Below, piece after piece: positions 1-9,667 of a stretch of 64,000 bases of DNA. The notes beneath the pieces are model-generated. The model saw only the letters and a program-made list of their open reading frames with translations, searched no databases and had not been told where the DNA came from. Where the stretch lies: assembly GCA_002840905.1 (NCBI GenBank), contig PHDD01000012.1, positions 16,144 through 80,143 on the forward strand, given 5' to 3'. The position numbers and the translations under genes are program-made. Every line of letters starts with the position of its first letter. Position 1 is the stretch's first letter. This DNA comes from Bacteroidetes bacterium HGW-Bacteroidetes-4 (GTDB taxonomy: Bacteria; Bacteroidota; Bacteroidia; Bacteroidales; SZUA-534).

Positions 1-291
1 CCTAATAATACTTTTTGCATCGTAAATGGTTTAAGATGTGTTATTAATGAAAAATGAGTCTGGGATAAGGGTTTGTGTGGGGAGGAAGGTATTTTACAAT
101 CCGCCAAACCGTTTTAAAAAGCCAACCTGAATGGCTACTACAAAATAAAAAATTGATGGATGATGTGTTTTTCTCACAATATGTTCATTTTTCGATGAGC
201 AAATTTATAAATAATACTACACGAACCATTTTTATAAGCTATGTTATCAAAAAGGTTTTAAGTAAACTAATACAAGAAGCAAAGGTTTTAA

Positions 292-702
292 TTAAGAAAT
301 AATTGTAGCAACAATGTGCCGGTGTCCTCCGTGATTTCTAAATTCACACAGGTAAATTCCCTGCCAGTTTCCCAGATTTAACTTATGATTCGTGATGGAG
401 ATGGAAAGTTCAGCACCAAATAACGATGATTTTATGTGGGCAGGCATGTCGTCTGCTCCTTCAAATAGGTGAGTATAAAGCGGATGATTTTCGGGAATTA
501 ATTTATTGATAAAAACTTCAAAATCGTCGCGAACCGATGGATCAGCATTTTCATTCAGGCTTAGTCCTGCCGAAGTGTGTTTTATCAGCAGGTGCAACAA
601 TCCATTTTCAGGAAGTTTTGGAAGTTGGGTGAGCACCTCGGACGTAATGAGGTGAAAACCTCTTTGATATTTTTTTAGGGTGAATTCAACTTGTTGTATC
701 AT
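292..702 (-). CDS. YjbQ/UPF0047 family protein
   Basis: The 136-residue product matches the YjbQ (UPF0047) family over its full usual length. Visible marks are HTSAGLSLNENADPSVRDD at about residues 42-60 and the C-terminal HGGHRHIV segment, which hold the conserved His/Asp/Asn residues of the family. Members have been reported to have weak thiamine-phosphate synthase activity, but the true role is unsettled. It reads away from the TonB receptor gene and seems to be a single-gene unit. The family call is firm; the reaction is not. Confidence 0.88.
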   Translation of the reverse strand: MIQQVEFTLKKYQRGFHLITSEVLTQLPKLPENGLLHLLIKHTSAGLSLNENADPSVRDDFEVFINKLIPENHPLYTHLFEGADDMPAHIKSSLFGAELSISITNHKLNLGNWQGIYLCEFRNHGGHRHIVATIIS

Positions 703-887
703 AAAAATATTAAACTTTGGATATCAAAAATAGTTTTTTTACCGTTATGTTGCAAAGTATGCGGTTGCGTTGAGTACTTTAATTTAATGAAGACGCAAGG
801 TTGAACTCCGAAAATTTTGTTTTTTCGGTCTCCATAAAAATAAAAAAGTATTTTTGTCCACAAAGGTCACTAACTGTTATAAAAAAC

Positions 888-3335
888 GTGAGTAAATATA
901 TTGTTCTGTTGCTGTTTGTACTGATTTTTGGCAACAATCTGGCAGCACAAACCAGTTTGGTTTATGGAAAAGTAATTGATGAAAACGGTGCTCCCTTAGA
1001 ATTAATAAATGTTACAATTAAAGGTGAGCCCCGGGGAACAGCTACCTTAACTGACGGAAGCTATCGGCTCGAGTTAAAGCCAAATATTCCCGTTACCTTG
1101 GTTTTTTCGAGCATCACTCACAAAAAAATGGAACATGAACTCATTTTAAAACTGGGCCAGAAACTGGAATTAAATGTAATGTTATTAGCTGAGACCGAAG
1201 AGTTGGTTCAGATTAATATTGAAGACAAACAGGTTAGGAAAAGCACCTTAACCCGGCTCGATCCGAAAATTATGAACGTAATTCCCGAAGCATCCGGAAA
1301 TTTTGAAGCCATGATTAAAACCTTACCAGGCGTTTCTTCAAATAATGAGTTAAGTGCTCAGTATTCGGTGCGTGGTGGTAATTTTGATGAAAATCTGGTG
1401 TACGTTAATGGTGTGGAAATTTACCGGCCCTTTTTAATTCGATCCGGACAGCAGGAAGGACTGAGTTTTATCAATTCCGATATGGTTTCGTCGGTATTGT
1501 TTTCGTCGGGTGGTTTCGAAGCCAAATATGGCGATAAACTTTCGTCGGCACTCGATATTCGTTACAAAAAACCTACGGAGTGGGGTGGAGCCGTTTCGGC
1601 AAGTTTACTGGGAGCTTCATTAATGCTTCAGGGAGATAATAAAAGTCATCGATTTAAGCACATTTCAGGATTGCGCTACAAAACCACAAAATATGTACTT
1701 AACTCGCTGGAAACAGAGGGAGATTACGAACCGCGTTTTATCGATTTTCAGACTTATTTAAGTTTTGAATTAACTGAAAAAATGGAATTGGGTTTTTTGG
1801 CAAATTATGCGCAAAACAGCTACACTTTTAAACCTGAAGACCGAATTACCAGTTTTGGTACCATTAATCAGGCCATGCAATTAAAAATGTATTTCGACGG
1901 ACAGGAAGTTGATAAATTCGATACGTATACCGGAGCCTTTACTTTTGATTACAACCACAGCGAGCATCTGAAACTTAGCTTTGTTGCTTCGGCTTTTAAT
2001 ACGGTCGAAAGCGAAACCTTCGATATTCAATCGCAATACTGGATTAACCAGGTTGATACGGATTTAAGTTCGGAAACTTTGGGCGATAGCCTCGATAATC
2101 TGGGTTTTGGAACTTATCTGGAACATGCCCGCAATTTTTTAACAGCCCGTGTGCTAAGTGCCGAACATAAAGGACTTTATTCTACCCATCGGCATTTTTT
2201 GCAATGGGGAGTAAAGGTGCAGGAAGAGCACATAATTGATAACCTTAGGGAATGGACATTAAACGACTCGGCCGGTTATTCACTGCCTTATACCGATACC
2301 TCGGTCAATGTTTCGTTTTTTTTTCATGCTAAAAACAACATCCGCAGTAAGCGGGCAAATGCTTACCTGCAAAACACCTTCACTTTTGATTTAACCAAAG
2401 GTGAATTGAGTTTCACTGCCGGAATTAGAGGTTCGTATTGGGATTTTAACAAAGAATTTTTATTAAGCCCCAGGGGGAGTTTGGCTTTTAAGCCCGATTG
2501 GGAAAGCGATATTGTATTTAAATTCTCAACCGGATATTATTACCAGCCCTCGTTTTATAAGGAGATGCGTTCGCGAACCGGCGATTTAAATACTGATATT
2601 AAAGCACAAAAATCAATACATTTGGTTTTGGGAACCGATTATAATTTCATGGCCTGGAACCGTCCGTTTAAATTAATAACCGAAGTTTATTATAAAAAAC
2701 TATCCGATTTAATTTCGTATTCCATCGACAATGTGCGCATTATTTATTCGGGCACAAACGATGCTACCGGCTATGCTACCGGATTCGATGTTAAAGTGAA
2801 TGGTGAGTTTGTAAAAGGTACCGACTCCTGGTTTAGTTTTTCACTGATGAAAACAGAAGAAGATATTATTGGCGATGTGCATACGTATACCGATGCCGAA
2901 GGAACTGTTATCACTGAATATCCCGGTTATATTCCCCGCCCTTCGGATCAGCGGGTGAACATTGGGGTGTTTTTTCAGGATTATTTTCCCGGAAATCCGG
3001 ATTACAAAATGCACATGCAGATTAATTATGGAACGGGTTTGTCGTTTGGGCCACCCAATGCACCAAGATATATGGCTACCGGACGAATGAAATCGTATCA
3101 GCGGGTCGATTTGGGTTTTTCAAAAATATTAAAAAATCCCGATAAACATTATCCTTCAGGACATTGGCTGCATCATGTTAAAGAAGCCTGGATAAGTGCC
3201 GAAGTTTTTAACCTGATGGACCGTAAGAATACCATTGGTCACGAATGGGTAGCCGATTACAGTAATCGACAGTATGCGGTGGAGAACAGTTTAACCGGAC
3301 GACGGCTTAACCTGAAGTTAAACATTCAGTTTTAG
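888..3335 (+). CDS. TonB-dependent receptor with CarboxypepD_reg-like N-terminus
   Basis: Outer-membrane TonB-dependent receptor of about 815 residues. The GTG at 888 is preferred because it starts directly at a signal peptide (VSKYIVLLLFVLIFGNNLAA, cut before QTS); the same frame is open from a TTG at 801 but those 29 residues do not look like an export signal. After the signal come a CarboxypepD_reg-like beta-sandwich (VYGKVIDENGAPLELINV), a plug domain (VRGGNFDENLVYVNGVEIYR) and a barrel ending in aromatic KLNIQF, as expected for insertion into the outer membrane. No SusD partner follows, so the substrate cannot be told. Distinct from SusC in lacking the typical TonB-box/SusD pair. Confidence 0.88.
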   Translation: MSKYIVLLLFVLIFGNNLAAQTSLVYGKVIDENGAPLELINVTIKGEPRGTATLTDGSYRLELKPNIPVTLVFSSITHKKMEHELILKLGQKLELNVMLLAETEELVQINIEDKQVRKSTLTRLDPKIMNVIPEASGNFEAMIKTLPGVSSNNELSAQYSVRGGNFDENLVYVNGVEIYRPFLIRSGQQEGLSFINSDMVSSVLFSSGGFEAKYGDKLSSALDIRYKKPTEWGGAVSASLLGASLMLQGDNKSHRFKHISGLRYKTTKYVLNSLETEGDYEPRFIDFQTYLSFELTEKMELGFLANYAQNSYTFKPEDRITSFGTINQAMQLKMYFDGQEVDKFDTYTGAFTFDYNHSEHLKLSFVASAFNTVESETFDIQSQYWINQVDTDLSSETLGDSLDNLGFGTYLEHARNFLTARVLSAEHKGLYSTHRHFLQWGVKVQEEHIIDNLREWTLNDSAGYSLPYTDTSVNVSFFFHAKNNIRSKRANAYLQNTFTFDLTKGELSFTAGIRGSYWDFNKEFLLSPRGSLAFKPDWESDIVFKFSTGYYYQPSFYKEMRSRTGDLNTDIKAQKSIHLVLGTDYNFMAWNRPFKLITEVYYKKLSDLISYSIDNVRIIYSGTNDATGYATGFDVKVNGEFVKGTDSWFSFSLMKTEEDIIGDVHTYTDAEGTVITEYPGYIPRPSDQRVNIGVFFQDYFPGNPDYKMHMQINYGTGLSFGPPNAPRYMATGRMKSYQRVDLGFSKILKNPDKHYPSGHWLHHVKEAWISAEVFNLMDRKNTIGHEWVADYSNRQYAVENSLTGRRLNLKLNIQF

Positions 3336-3388
3336 TCTTCTGCTACATTTTCTTTTTTTAACTTTGCAAGCCTTAAAGTTATTGAATT

Positions 3389-5428
3389 ATGCAGTTTTTG
3401 TATCCAAAGTTTTTGTGGGCTCTGTTAACCTTATTGGTACCCATTGCCATTCACTTATTCAATTTTAAACGATACAAAACCGTATATTTTAGTAATGTAG
3501 CTTTTTTACAAACCCTGCATCACGAAACAAAAACGCAATCGGTAGTAAAAAAATTAGTGTTGCTGTTGCTTCGTCTTTTTATGTTGGCCGCCTTGGTGTT
3601 GTTATTTGCCCGGCCTTATATTCCAGCGCCTAATCAGGTAAATACCGAACAAAATCTTTGGGTAGCTTTGTATATCGATAATTCGTTCAGTATGGAGGCC
3701 GAAGGCCCTCAGGGCATTTTGCTTGAAGAGGCAAAAGTAAAAAGTCTTGAGATTATTGAATTATTTCCGCAGCAAACCCGGTTTTTATTAGTAACCAATA
3801 ATTTTAATCCCTTGCATTTGCAATGGCTAAATAGCGGGCAGGTTGTCGATTTTATCTCCCAAATTGAAGCAACGCATTTGTTCCGAACCATAAATCAGGT
3901 TTATGAGCGGGTTCAGATGCTGATTCCCGGTAACGATTCTTTAACCCGGATAAACCTGTTTTTATTGAGCGATTTTCAGCAATCCCTTTTTGAAACACCT
4001 TTAACTGCACGGGAGAACATTCAAATTTTTGCCTTACCCTTTAAAAGCAATACCAGCAATAATTTATGTATCGATTCAGTTTGGTTTGCTACACCGGGAC
4101 ATTACAAGGGGAAGCAGGAGGAGTTGGTGGTGCTGATAAAAAACTTCAGTAAAGAATCGTTCAGCGATATTCCCCTTCAACTTTACATTAACGACACATT
4201 AAAAAATACCCGGGCATTTACGGTTGAAGCCAATAGTGAGGTTCAGGTTAAGATAGCTTTTACCCAATGGCATGCCGGAGATAAAAAACTACGACTCGAA
4301 ATTAGCGATTACCCCATAATTTTTGATAACTCTTTATTTTTTAATTATCGTATTTCCGATAAAAGTAAAATCTTAATCATCGATGGAAAACAGGCTCCCA
4401 ATTATTTTAACGCCCTGTTTGCCGATGACGATAATTTTACAGCACAAACAGTAACAGAAGATCAGATTCCTTACAGTGATTTTTCAGCTTACCAATTAAT
4501 TATATTAAACCAATTGGTTCAAATTCAGTCAGGTTTAAGCACTGAACTTAACCGTTTTGTAGCTGAAGGCGGACAAGTGGTTTTTGTACCAGATCGGGAG
4601 GGAAATATCGAAACGTATAATAATTTTCTTCAGCGCATTTCGGGAATCTCTTTAAATGAGTGGCTTACACAGCAGGGAACTGTAAAAGTGGTCGATTTAA
4701 AGAATCCACTTTTTGATGCGGCATTTAAAACTTCGTTGAACGATGCCCGGTTGCCTGATTATTCGGGTTATTTTCCCATGCAACTTTCTACCAAATCAAT
4801 AGCTCAAAGCATTTGTACCAGTGAATCGGGTTACGATTTGCTTACCCGTGTATTGTTTGGACAAGGAATACTTTATGTGGCTTCTTTGCCTTTGAACAGC
4901 GAATTTACCGATTTTGGAAAACACCCACTTTTTGTTCCATTGTTTTATCAGCTTGCGTTGCAGAGCACGCATCAGTTAATAAACCTGAACTGGTTAAAAC
5001 CTGAAGTAAGTTTAACACTTAAAAAAGCAAATTATGGAGGCGAACAATTAAGTTTAGAGCATCCGGAGCTAAATTTAAAATTAATTCCCCGGAGCATTGT
5101 TACCCGTAGCGCTATCCGGCTTTTTCCCGATGTTGAAAAATTGTTTGCCACAACATATCAGCTATTCCGTGATGGGGAATTTGAAACCTATGCCTCATTT
5201 AATTTCGATCGAAAAGAATCGGAAATGAATTTTTTAGCATTAAATGAAATAGAAGATTTTCTTCCTTCAGTTGGAAACTCAGAGAATATAGTATTACAGT
5301 CGCAAACAAAAAGCCTGAATCAGAAAATTGAAGCACAATGGAAAGGAACCGATTTAAGTAAGTATTTTCTGCTGTTTGTTTTCTTTTTATTGATTGGAGA
5401 AGTTATTCTGATTAGGTATTTGTATTAA
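3389..5428 (+). CDS. BatA N-terminal domain membrane protein with vWA-like region
   Basis: The 679-residue protein opens with a BatA-type N-terminus: hydrophobic segment, then NFKRYKTVYFSNVAFLQ and a second membrane helix around residues 54-76. A von Willebrand A-like domain follows with a DNSFSM (DxSxS-like) metal-site motif near residue 97. The final residues form another membrane helix (YFLLFVFFLLIGEVILIRYL). Proteins of this kind are common in Bacteroidota beside MoxR/Bat operons, but here it stands alone 53 bp after the receptor gene, probably with its own promoter (TAACTTTG at 3359). Role unknown beyond a membrane-anchored binding scaffold. Confidence 0.82.
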   Translation: MQFLYPKFLWALLTLLVPIAIHLFNFKRYKTVYFSNVAFLQTLHHETKTQSVVKKLVLLLLRLFMLAALVLLFARPYIPAPNQVNTEQNLWVALYIDNSFSMEAEGPQGILLEEAKVKSLEIIELFPQQTRFLLVTNNFNPLHLQWLNSGQVVDFISQIEATHLFRTINQVYERVQMLIPGNDSLTRINLFLLSDFQQSLFETPLTARENIQIFALPFKSNTSNNLCIDSVWFATPGHYKGKQEELVVLIKNFSKESFSDIPLQLYINDTLKNTRAFTVEANSEVQVKIAFTQWHAGDKKLRLEISDYPIIFDNSLFFNYRISDKSKILIIDGKQAPNYFNALFADDDNFTAQTVTEDQIPYSDFSAYQLIILNQLVQIQSGLSTELNRFVAEGGQVVFVPDREGNIETYNNFLQRISGISLNEWLTQQGTVKVVDLKNPLFDAAFKTSLNDARLPDYSGYFPMQLSTKSIAQSICTSESGYDLLTRVLFGQGILYVASLPLNSEFTDFGKHPLFVPLFYQLALQSTHQLINLNWLKPEVSLTLKKANYGGEQLSLEHPELNLKLIPRSIVTRSAIRLFPDVEKLFATTYQLFRDGEFETYASFNFDRKESEMNFLALNEIEDFLPSVGNSENIVLQSQTKSLNQKIEAQWKGTDLSKYFLLFVFFLLIGEVILIRYLY

Positions 5429-5453
5429 TACGTAAGCAAAATGAACAAATAAA

Positions 5454-5489
5454 AAAGCAGCCAGATAGCTAAAAATATCAGGCTGCTTT
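5454..5489. terminator. Bidirectional hairpin terminator
   Basis: AAAGCAGCCAGATA (5454-5467) pairs with TATCAGGCTGCTTT (5476-5489) with one mismatch; A- and T-runs on both sides let it serve the two converging genes. Confidence 0.8.
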
Positions 5490-5504
5490 TGGTTTATTTG
5501 CGGT

Positions 5505-6056
5505 TTATTCTTCGGCCGATATGCCTTCCAAATCTTTTCTCCAGTAAACAGCTGTTTTTGCTATCATATCGTGAAAAGCCAGCTTGCTTTCGCCCAATAC
5601 AAAAAAGCAACCAATAAAAATTACAAAACCCAATACAGAGCCAACAGTGTTAAGGGTTGAGGCCATTAAAGCAATGGCAATTAATCCAATAATGGAACTG
5701 ATGTTTTTAATGGCAAAGCGCAGCATTAGTTTTCCCTGGCTTGCCTGGGTTCCATCCTGGTTACCGATTTGTATGCCCAGTAAATATTTGGCAAGGGTAT
5801 ATCCGGTAAATCCTTCAACTAAGTTGTAAATAAAGCTAATTAAAACAGCTGTAATGGGTACAATTACTGAGAACAACCACAAATTGGGTTTTCCATCAAA
5901 TACTTCCAGCTGCGCATCGGTAATTTTTGAAAAATCAACAAATTTTTCGAAAAAATCTCCTGAAATTGAGGCTACAATATAAGCCAGTCCAATAATAATT
6001 AATAAGTCAATTAAATAAGCGCCTAATCTGCGACCAAATCCAATTCTGTTTTCCAT
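5505..6056 (-). CDS. RDD family membrane protein
   Basis: A 183-residue membrane protein with the RDD signature near its start (GRRLGAYLIDLLIIIGLAY), a second helix pair around residues 60-85, and the usual late YTLAKYLLGIQIG element before further helices. RDD proteins are small integral membrane proteins; some act in ion exchange, most are uncharacterised. It converges on the BatA-like gene and shares its terminator. The upstream region to 6272 is AT-rich and divergent from the next gene. Confidence 0.85.
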   Translation of the reverse strand: MENRIGFGRRLGAYLIDLLIIIGLAYIVASISGDFFEKFVDFSKITDAQLEVFDGKPNLWLFSVIVPITAVLISFIYNLVEGFTGYTLAKYLLGIQIGNQDGTQASQGKLMLRFAIKNISSIIGLIAIALMASTLNTVGSVLGFVIFIGCFFVLGESKLAFHDMIAKTAVYWRKDLEGISAEE

Positions 6057-6272
6057 AATGTTGTTTTTAAGTAGTTATAAATAGGGTTTTAATGATGATT
6101 TGACTTGCATTACAGTCAAAAGTTACATTTTTACCCATCAAAGTTATATTAAAATAGTGGAATAAGGGATTACTTTTTAAATATTAATGTTCAATAATTT
6201 TTAGCGTTTTTGTTTTAATTCTGTTAAAAAAGCCCTAATTTGACCATTATTTTAAATCAAAACTTTATTGCT

Positions 6273-6881
6273 ATGGAAAAAAAATTAGATGTAATGGAAT
6301 TAGTAACCCAGGGGGTAACCATTGGGTTAAAGAATTTTTTATCGCTTTTAGGTGCTTTAATTCTTTACTTAATAACCATCTGGATTCCCTATCTTAACGT
6401 TGGAACTACCATTGCTATGGCATCGTTACCTATTGAACTAAGCAAAGGTAATATCATGAATCCCACTTCAATTTTTGATGCCAAGTACCGGAAATTTATG
6501 GGTGACTTTTTTATCCTGCAAGGCTTGAAAACCATGGCCATGATTCCCGCAATCCTTTTCCTGGTAATTCCAGCCTATGTTCTGGGTATTTCGTGGAGTT
6601 TGTCGGTTTATCTTTTGCTCGATAAAGGCTTGAGCCCGATGCAGGCACTAACCGCAAGTAACCGCCACACTTATGGTAATAAATGGCGTATATTTTTTGG
6701 TTTATTGATTTTAGTTGTTTGTTTTATGATAGTATCAGCTTTACTAGGGCTGGTTACTGAATTTTTATCGGTACTGGCTGCCCTGCTGTTTGTTCCGATA
6801 ATTTTAGGTGCCTATGCTTATATCTACAGAACATTGGTACTTGAAGTGGGTGCAATTTCAGAAGCACCTGCCCAGGAATAA
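6273..6881 (+). CDS. Multi-pass membrane protein, unknown function
   Basis: The product (202 residues from the ATG at 6273, start MEKKLDVMEL) has four to five hydrophobic segments: about 15-45, 85-125 and 140-195. The frame is open 11 codons further upstream, but that stretch is not protein-like. It resembles the membrane proteins often found beside RDD genes in Bacteroidota, and the neighbouring divergent RDD gene suggests a shared membrane context. No catalytic motif is visible. Confidence 0.7.
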   Translation: MEKKLDVMELVTQGVTIGLKNFLSLLGALILYLITIWIPYLNVGTTIAMASLPIELSKGNIMNPTSIFDAKYRKFMGDFFILQGLKTMAMIPAILFLVIPAYVLGISWSLSVYLLLDKGLSPMQALTASNRHTYGNKWRIFFGLLILVVCFMIVSALLGLVTEFLSVLAALLFVPIILGAYAYIYRTLVLEVGAISEAPAQE

Positions 6882-6913
6882 TTTAATCAGAAAAACTTTT
6901 TAAGACCTATAAA

Positions 6914-6941
6914 AAACCTGCTTTAACCGGCAGGTTTTTTA
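6914..6941 (+). terminator. Hairpin terminator
   Basis: AAACCTG and CAGGTTT pair around CTTTAACCGG, followed by a T-run; it closes the membrane protein gene. Confidence 0.75.
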
Positions 6942-7066
6942 TATATGAATTACCAATATGTTAAAAAACTTGTTTAGCAGATTAACTCATACTAATTGCA
7001 TGTAAGTACATAAGCATAAATACATTAAATAATTAACCCGGTTTATACCGATTTTGAAGTAAAAAA

Positions 7067-7097
7067 TTGAATAAATCAACCTGAATTAGTAATCTTG
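7067..7097 (+). promoter_or_regulatory. Bacteroidota-type promoter of rocD
   Basis: TTGA (7067-7070), a 19-bp spacer, then TAATCTTG (7090-7097), close to the TTTG / TAnnTTTG consensus, 45 bp ahead of the rocD start. Confidence 0.45.
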
Positions 7098-7142
7098 CAA
7101 AAGCAATAAATAATTTGTTAAACGGTTAAAAAAACAGATGAT

Positions 7143-8363
7143 ATGACAAAAATGACCGCACAAGAGTACATGGATCGGGAATCGAAATACGGAGCTCACA
7201 ATTATCACCCACTTCCTGTGGTTCTCGATAAAGGCGAAGGAGTTTATGTATGGGATACCGATGGAAAAAAATATTTCGACTTTTTATCGGCCTATTCGGC
7301 AGTAAATCAAGGGCACTGTCATCCAAAAATTATTGGAGCCATGATTGATCAGGCAAAAAAATTAACACTTACATCACGCGCGTTCTACAACAGTTCGTTG
7401 GGTGAGTTTGAGGAGTATGTAACCAAATATTTTGGATACGACAAAGTGTTGCCTATGAACACCGGAGCTGAAGCAGATGAGACAGCACTCAAACTTTGTC
7501 GCAAATGGGGATACATGAAAAAAGGTATTCCGGCCAATCAGGCAAAAATAATTTGTTGCAATGAAAATTTTCACGGACGTACTATAACCATTATTTCAAT
7601 GAGTACCGATCCCGATGCTTATGAAGGATACGGACCATATACTCCCGGTTTTGTTAAAGTTCCTTACAACAATCTGGAGGCCCTGGAAAAAGAATTACAA
7701 GACCCTAACGTTGCCGGATTTTTGGTTGAACCTATTCAGGGCGAGGCCGGAGTTTTTGTACCTGACGAAGGTTACCTGAAAAAAGCTGCTGCACTATGCA
7801 AAAAATACAATGTATTGTTTATTGCCGATGAAGTGCAAACAGGAATTGCCCGTACCGGAAAATTACTGGCCGTTGATCACGAAGGTGTGCGTCCTGACAT
7901 TGTGATTCTTGGAAAAGCCATTTCAGGTGGTGTGCTTCCGGTTTCATGTGTTTTGGCCGACGACGATATTATGCTTTGTATTAAGCCTGGCGAACATGGT
8001 TCAACTTATGGTGGAAACCCTATTGCTGCTAAAGTTGCTATTGCTGCCCTCGAAGTGGTTAAAGAGGAGAAACTGGCCGAAAACTCGGAACGTTTGGGAA
8101 AAATATTCCGCGATGAATTTAAATCCATTAATTCAGATATGATTGAATTGGTGCGTGGCAAAGGCCTGTTAAATGCGGTAGTTATTAAACCTAAAAATGG
8201 AAAAACGGCCTGGGATGTTTGCGTAGCAATGAAAGAAAATGGTGTGTTGGCAAAACCAACTCACGGTCACATCATCCGTTTTGCACCTCCGTTAACTATT
8301 ACCGAAGCACAACTTCGCGAAGCGATAGGTTTGATTAAAGAGACGTTCAAACAATTTGAATAA
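7143..8363 (+). CDS. rocD: Ornithine--oxo-acid aminotransferase
   Basis: Class-III PLP aminotransferase of 406 residues, the usual length for ornithine delta-aminotransferase, which converts ornithine and 2-oxoglutarate to glutamate semialdehyde and glutamate in the cytoplasm. Visible: the start [18 protein letters not shown] typical of this enzyme, the cofactor loop [19 protein letters not shown], the Asp site [16 protein letters not shown], and the Schiff-base lysine in ILGKAISGG. The HNYHPLP element separates it from acetylornithine and GABA aminotransferases. Single-gene unit with own promoter and terminator, suggesting a role in arginine/ornithine catabolism or proline supply. Confidence 0.95.
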   Translation: MTKMTAQEYMDRESKYGAHNYHPLPVVLDKGEGVYVWDTDGKKYFDFLSAYSAVNQGHCHPKIIGAMIDQAKKLTLTSRAFYNSSLGEFEEYVTKYFGYDKVLPMNTGAEADETALKLCRKWGYMKKGIPANQAKIICCNENFHGRTITIISMSTDPDAYEGYGPYTPGFVKVPYNNLEALEKELQDPNVAGFLVEPIQGEAGVFVPDEGYLKKAAALCKKYNVLFIADEVQTGIARTGKLLAVDHEGVRPDIVILGKAISGGVLPVSCVLADDDIMLCIKPGEHGSTYGGNPIAAKVAIAALEVVKEEKLAENSERLGKIFRDEFKSINSDMIELVRGKGLLNAVVIKPKNGKTAWDVCVAMKENGVLAKPTHGHIIRFAPPLTITEAQLREAIGLIKETFKQFE

Positions 8364-8390
8364 GCTGTAATTACAATTCAGTTATAATGA

Positions 8391-8430
8391 AAGATGGGGT
8401 GCTTAGGGAGTAGGCATCCCATTCTTTTTA
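8391..8430 (+). terminator. Hairpin terminator of rocD
   Basis: AGATGGGGTGC pairs with GCATCCCATTCT, ending in a T-run. The remainder of the roughly 300-bp gap to 8672 is AT-rich with no recognisable element besides the probable promoter of the secreted-protein pair. Confidence 0.7.
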
Positions 8431-8671
8431 TTGCTTTGCGTCAGTTTTATTACTAAAATCATTTTATTTAATTATTCGGCTGAATGAGCGTGTTTTTTAT
8501 CGGTTTACAGCGTATTGAACTGAAGTTAACCTTAAAATGTTTCAACTTATATTAAATGGTTCAATAAATATTAAATATATTTACACAAAAGATATATTTT
8601 TACATTGCTATTGGCTGGTTCGTATTACAACGGTTAAAGGCAATTAAAATAACCTATACAAAGTGAAAAAC

Positions 8672-9199
8672 ATGATTTACCAACGACTATTGAAGCAATT
8701 CTTATTGATTCTTTTTTTAAGTTTTCCAATACTTCTTGTTGCACAAACCAACGATTATAAAGGCCGAAAATGCTTTGGTTATGAAAAAGACAGCTGTCCT
8801 AACAGCACCAATATATTTTATAAGGTTCATCAAAGTTCGAGAAGTGCTTTATTTGTGAAAGGACAAACTTCACAAACCCCTTTAACTATATACAATGGTC
8901 GCGATTATCGGATTTCTCTTTGTTGGGATCCCATTTTGGGTAGTCAGGTTTATTTTAAATTAATTGATGCGCAAACCGGAAATGTTTTGTACGATAATGC
9001 CACAAACGAATACGCCAGCGATTTTGAATTTACGGTAGCACAAACCCGCGACATAATTCTTGAGATTAAGGTTCCGGGTAGTAGCGCCCTGATGGAAGCC
9101 AAAAGCAACGACGAAATTATTTTGGTGCAAAAAGACACCGATATGGGTTGTCTTGGTATCCTTATTGAGCATATGATTACTCCGTCAAAAGGATTCTAG
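8672..9199 (+). CDS. Small secreted protein, tandem paralogue 1
   Basis: About 175 residues from the ATG at 8672 (a GTG lies three codons earlier at 8663). A signal peptide (FLLILFLSFPILLVAQT) precedes a mature domain. It is not a family I recognise. It shares order and spacing of marks with the next gene: CFGY-x4-C near the mature start, DYRISLCWDP in the middle, a beta-rich stretch with FKLIDAQTGNVLYDN, and GCLGILIEHM near the end. The conserved cysteines suggest disulfides or a folded periplasmic/extracellular domain. Two bases before the next gene, so the two are co-transcribed. Confidence 0.75.
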   Translation: MIYQRLLKQFLLILFLSFPILLVAQTNDYKGRKCFGYEKDSCPNSTNIFYKVHQSSRSALFVKGQTSQTPLTIYNGRDYRISLCWDPILGSQVYFKLIDAQTGNVLYDNATNEYASDFEFTVAQTRDIILEIKVPGSSALMEAKSNDEIILVQKDTDMGCLGILIEHMITPSKGF

Positions 9200-9206
9200 C
9201 TTGTCA

Positions 9207-9659
9207 ATGAAATACGTATTTTTTTCTGTTCTTTTAATTTTATTCATAAGTAATGGAGTTACTGCTCAGGATTGTTTTGAATTTTACCAGACGGAATGTG
9301 TTTCACCGCCCTCCAAATTTACCTATACCATAAATCCTGCGTCATGTAGTTTTAAGCTTAAGCCTGGCAATCAGGAGCTTATTTCATTTGTATTCGACGA
9401 TGAAAAAGATTATCGTATTCTTATTTGTGCAGCACCGGTTTTTAATAATGTAATTCAATTCGATATTTTTAATGAACACAACAATATGCTATACTCCAAT
9501 AAGGATAATGACTTCTCATTGCAAGTGGAGTTTTCTTCAATGAAATCACAAGCTGTTAGTTTTGTGGTGACAGTACCGGATATGGAATATTTTTCAGATT
9601 CCTCGGGTTGTGTGGGCATCTTAATTGAAGAAATGAACTCAATTAAAATTGGTTTCTAA
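9207..9659 (+). CDS. Small secreted protein, tandem paralogue 2
   Basis: 150 residues from the ATG at 9207 with signal peptide MKYVFFSVLLILFISNGVTA cut before QD. Mature part repeats the plan of the upstream gene: CFEFYQTEC, DYRILICAAP, FDIFNEHNNMLYSN and GCVGILIEEM, but overall identity is low, so the duplication is old. Function unknown. It converges on the DUF364 gene 8 bp downstream, with no clear terminator between them. Confidence 0.75.
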   Translation: MKYVFFSVLLILFISNGVTAQDCFEFYQTECVSPPSKFTYTINPASCSFKLKPGNQELISFVFDDEKDYRILICAAPVFNNVIQFDIFNEHNNMLYSNKDNDFSLQVEFSSMKSQAVSFVVTVPDMEYFSDSSGCVGILIEEMNSIKIGF

Positions 9660-9667
9660 AACCGTTC

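Noticed and set aside
75..302. 75-residue plus-strand frame at the left edge
   Set aside because: It starts with GTG, has no recognisable motif, runs into the YjbQ stop region and has AT-driven composition. The 1-291 stretch is best left blank.
801..887. TTG start of the TonB receptor 29 codons upstream
   Set aside because: The added residues are not signal-peptide-like, while the GTG at 888 starts a clean signal.
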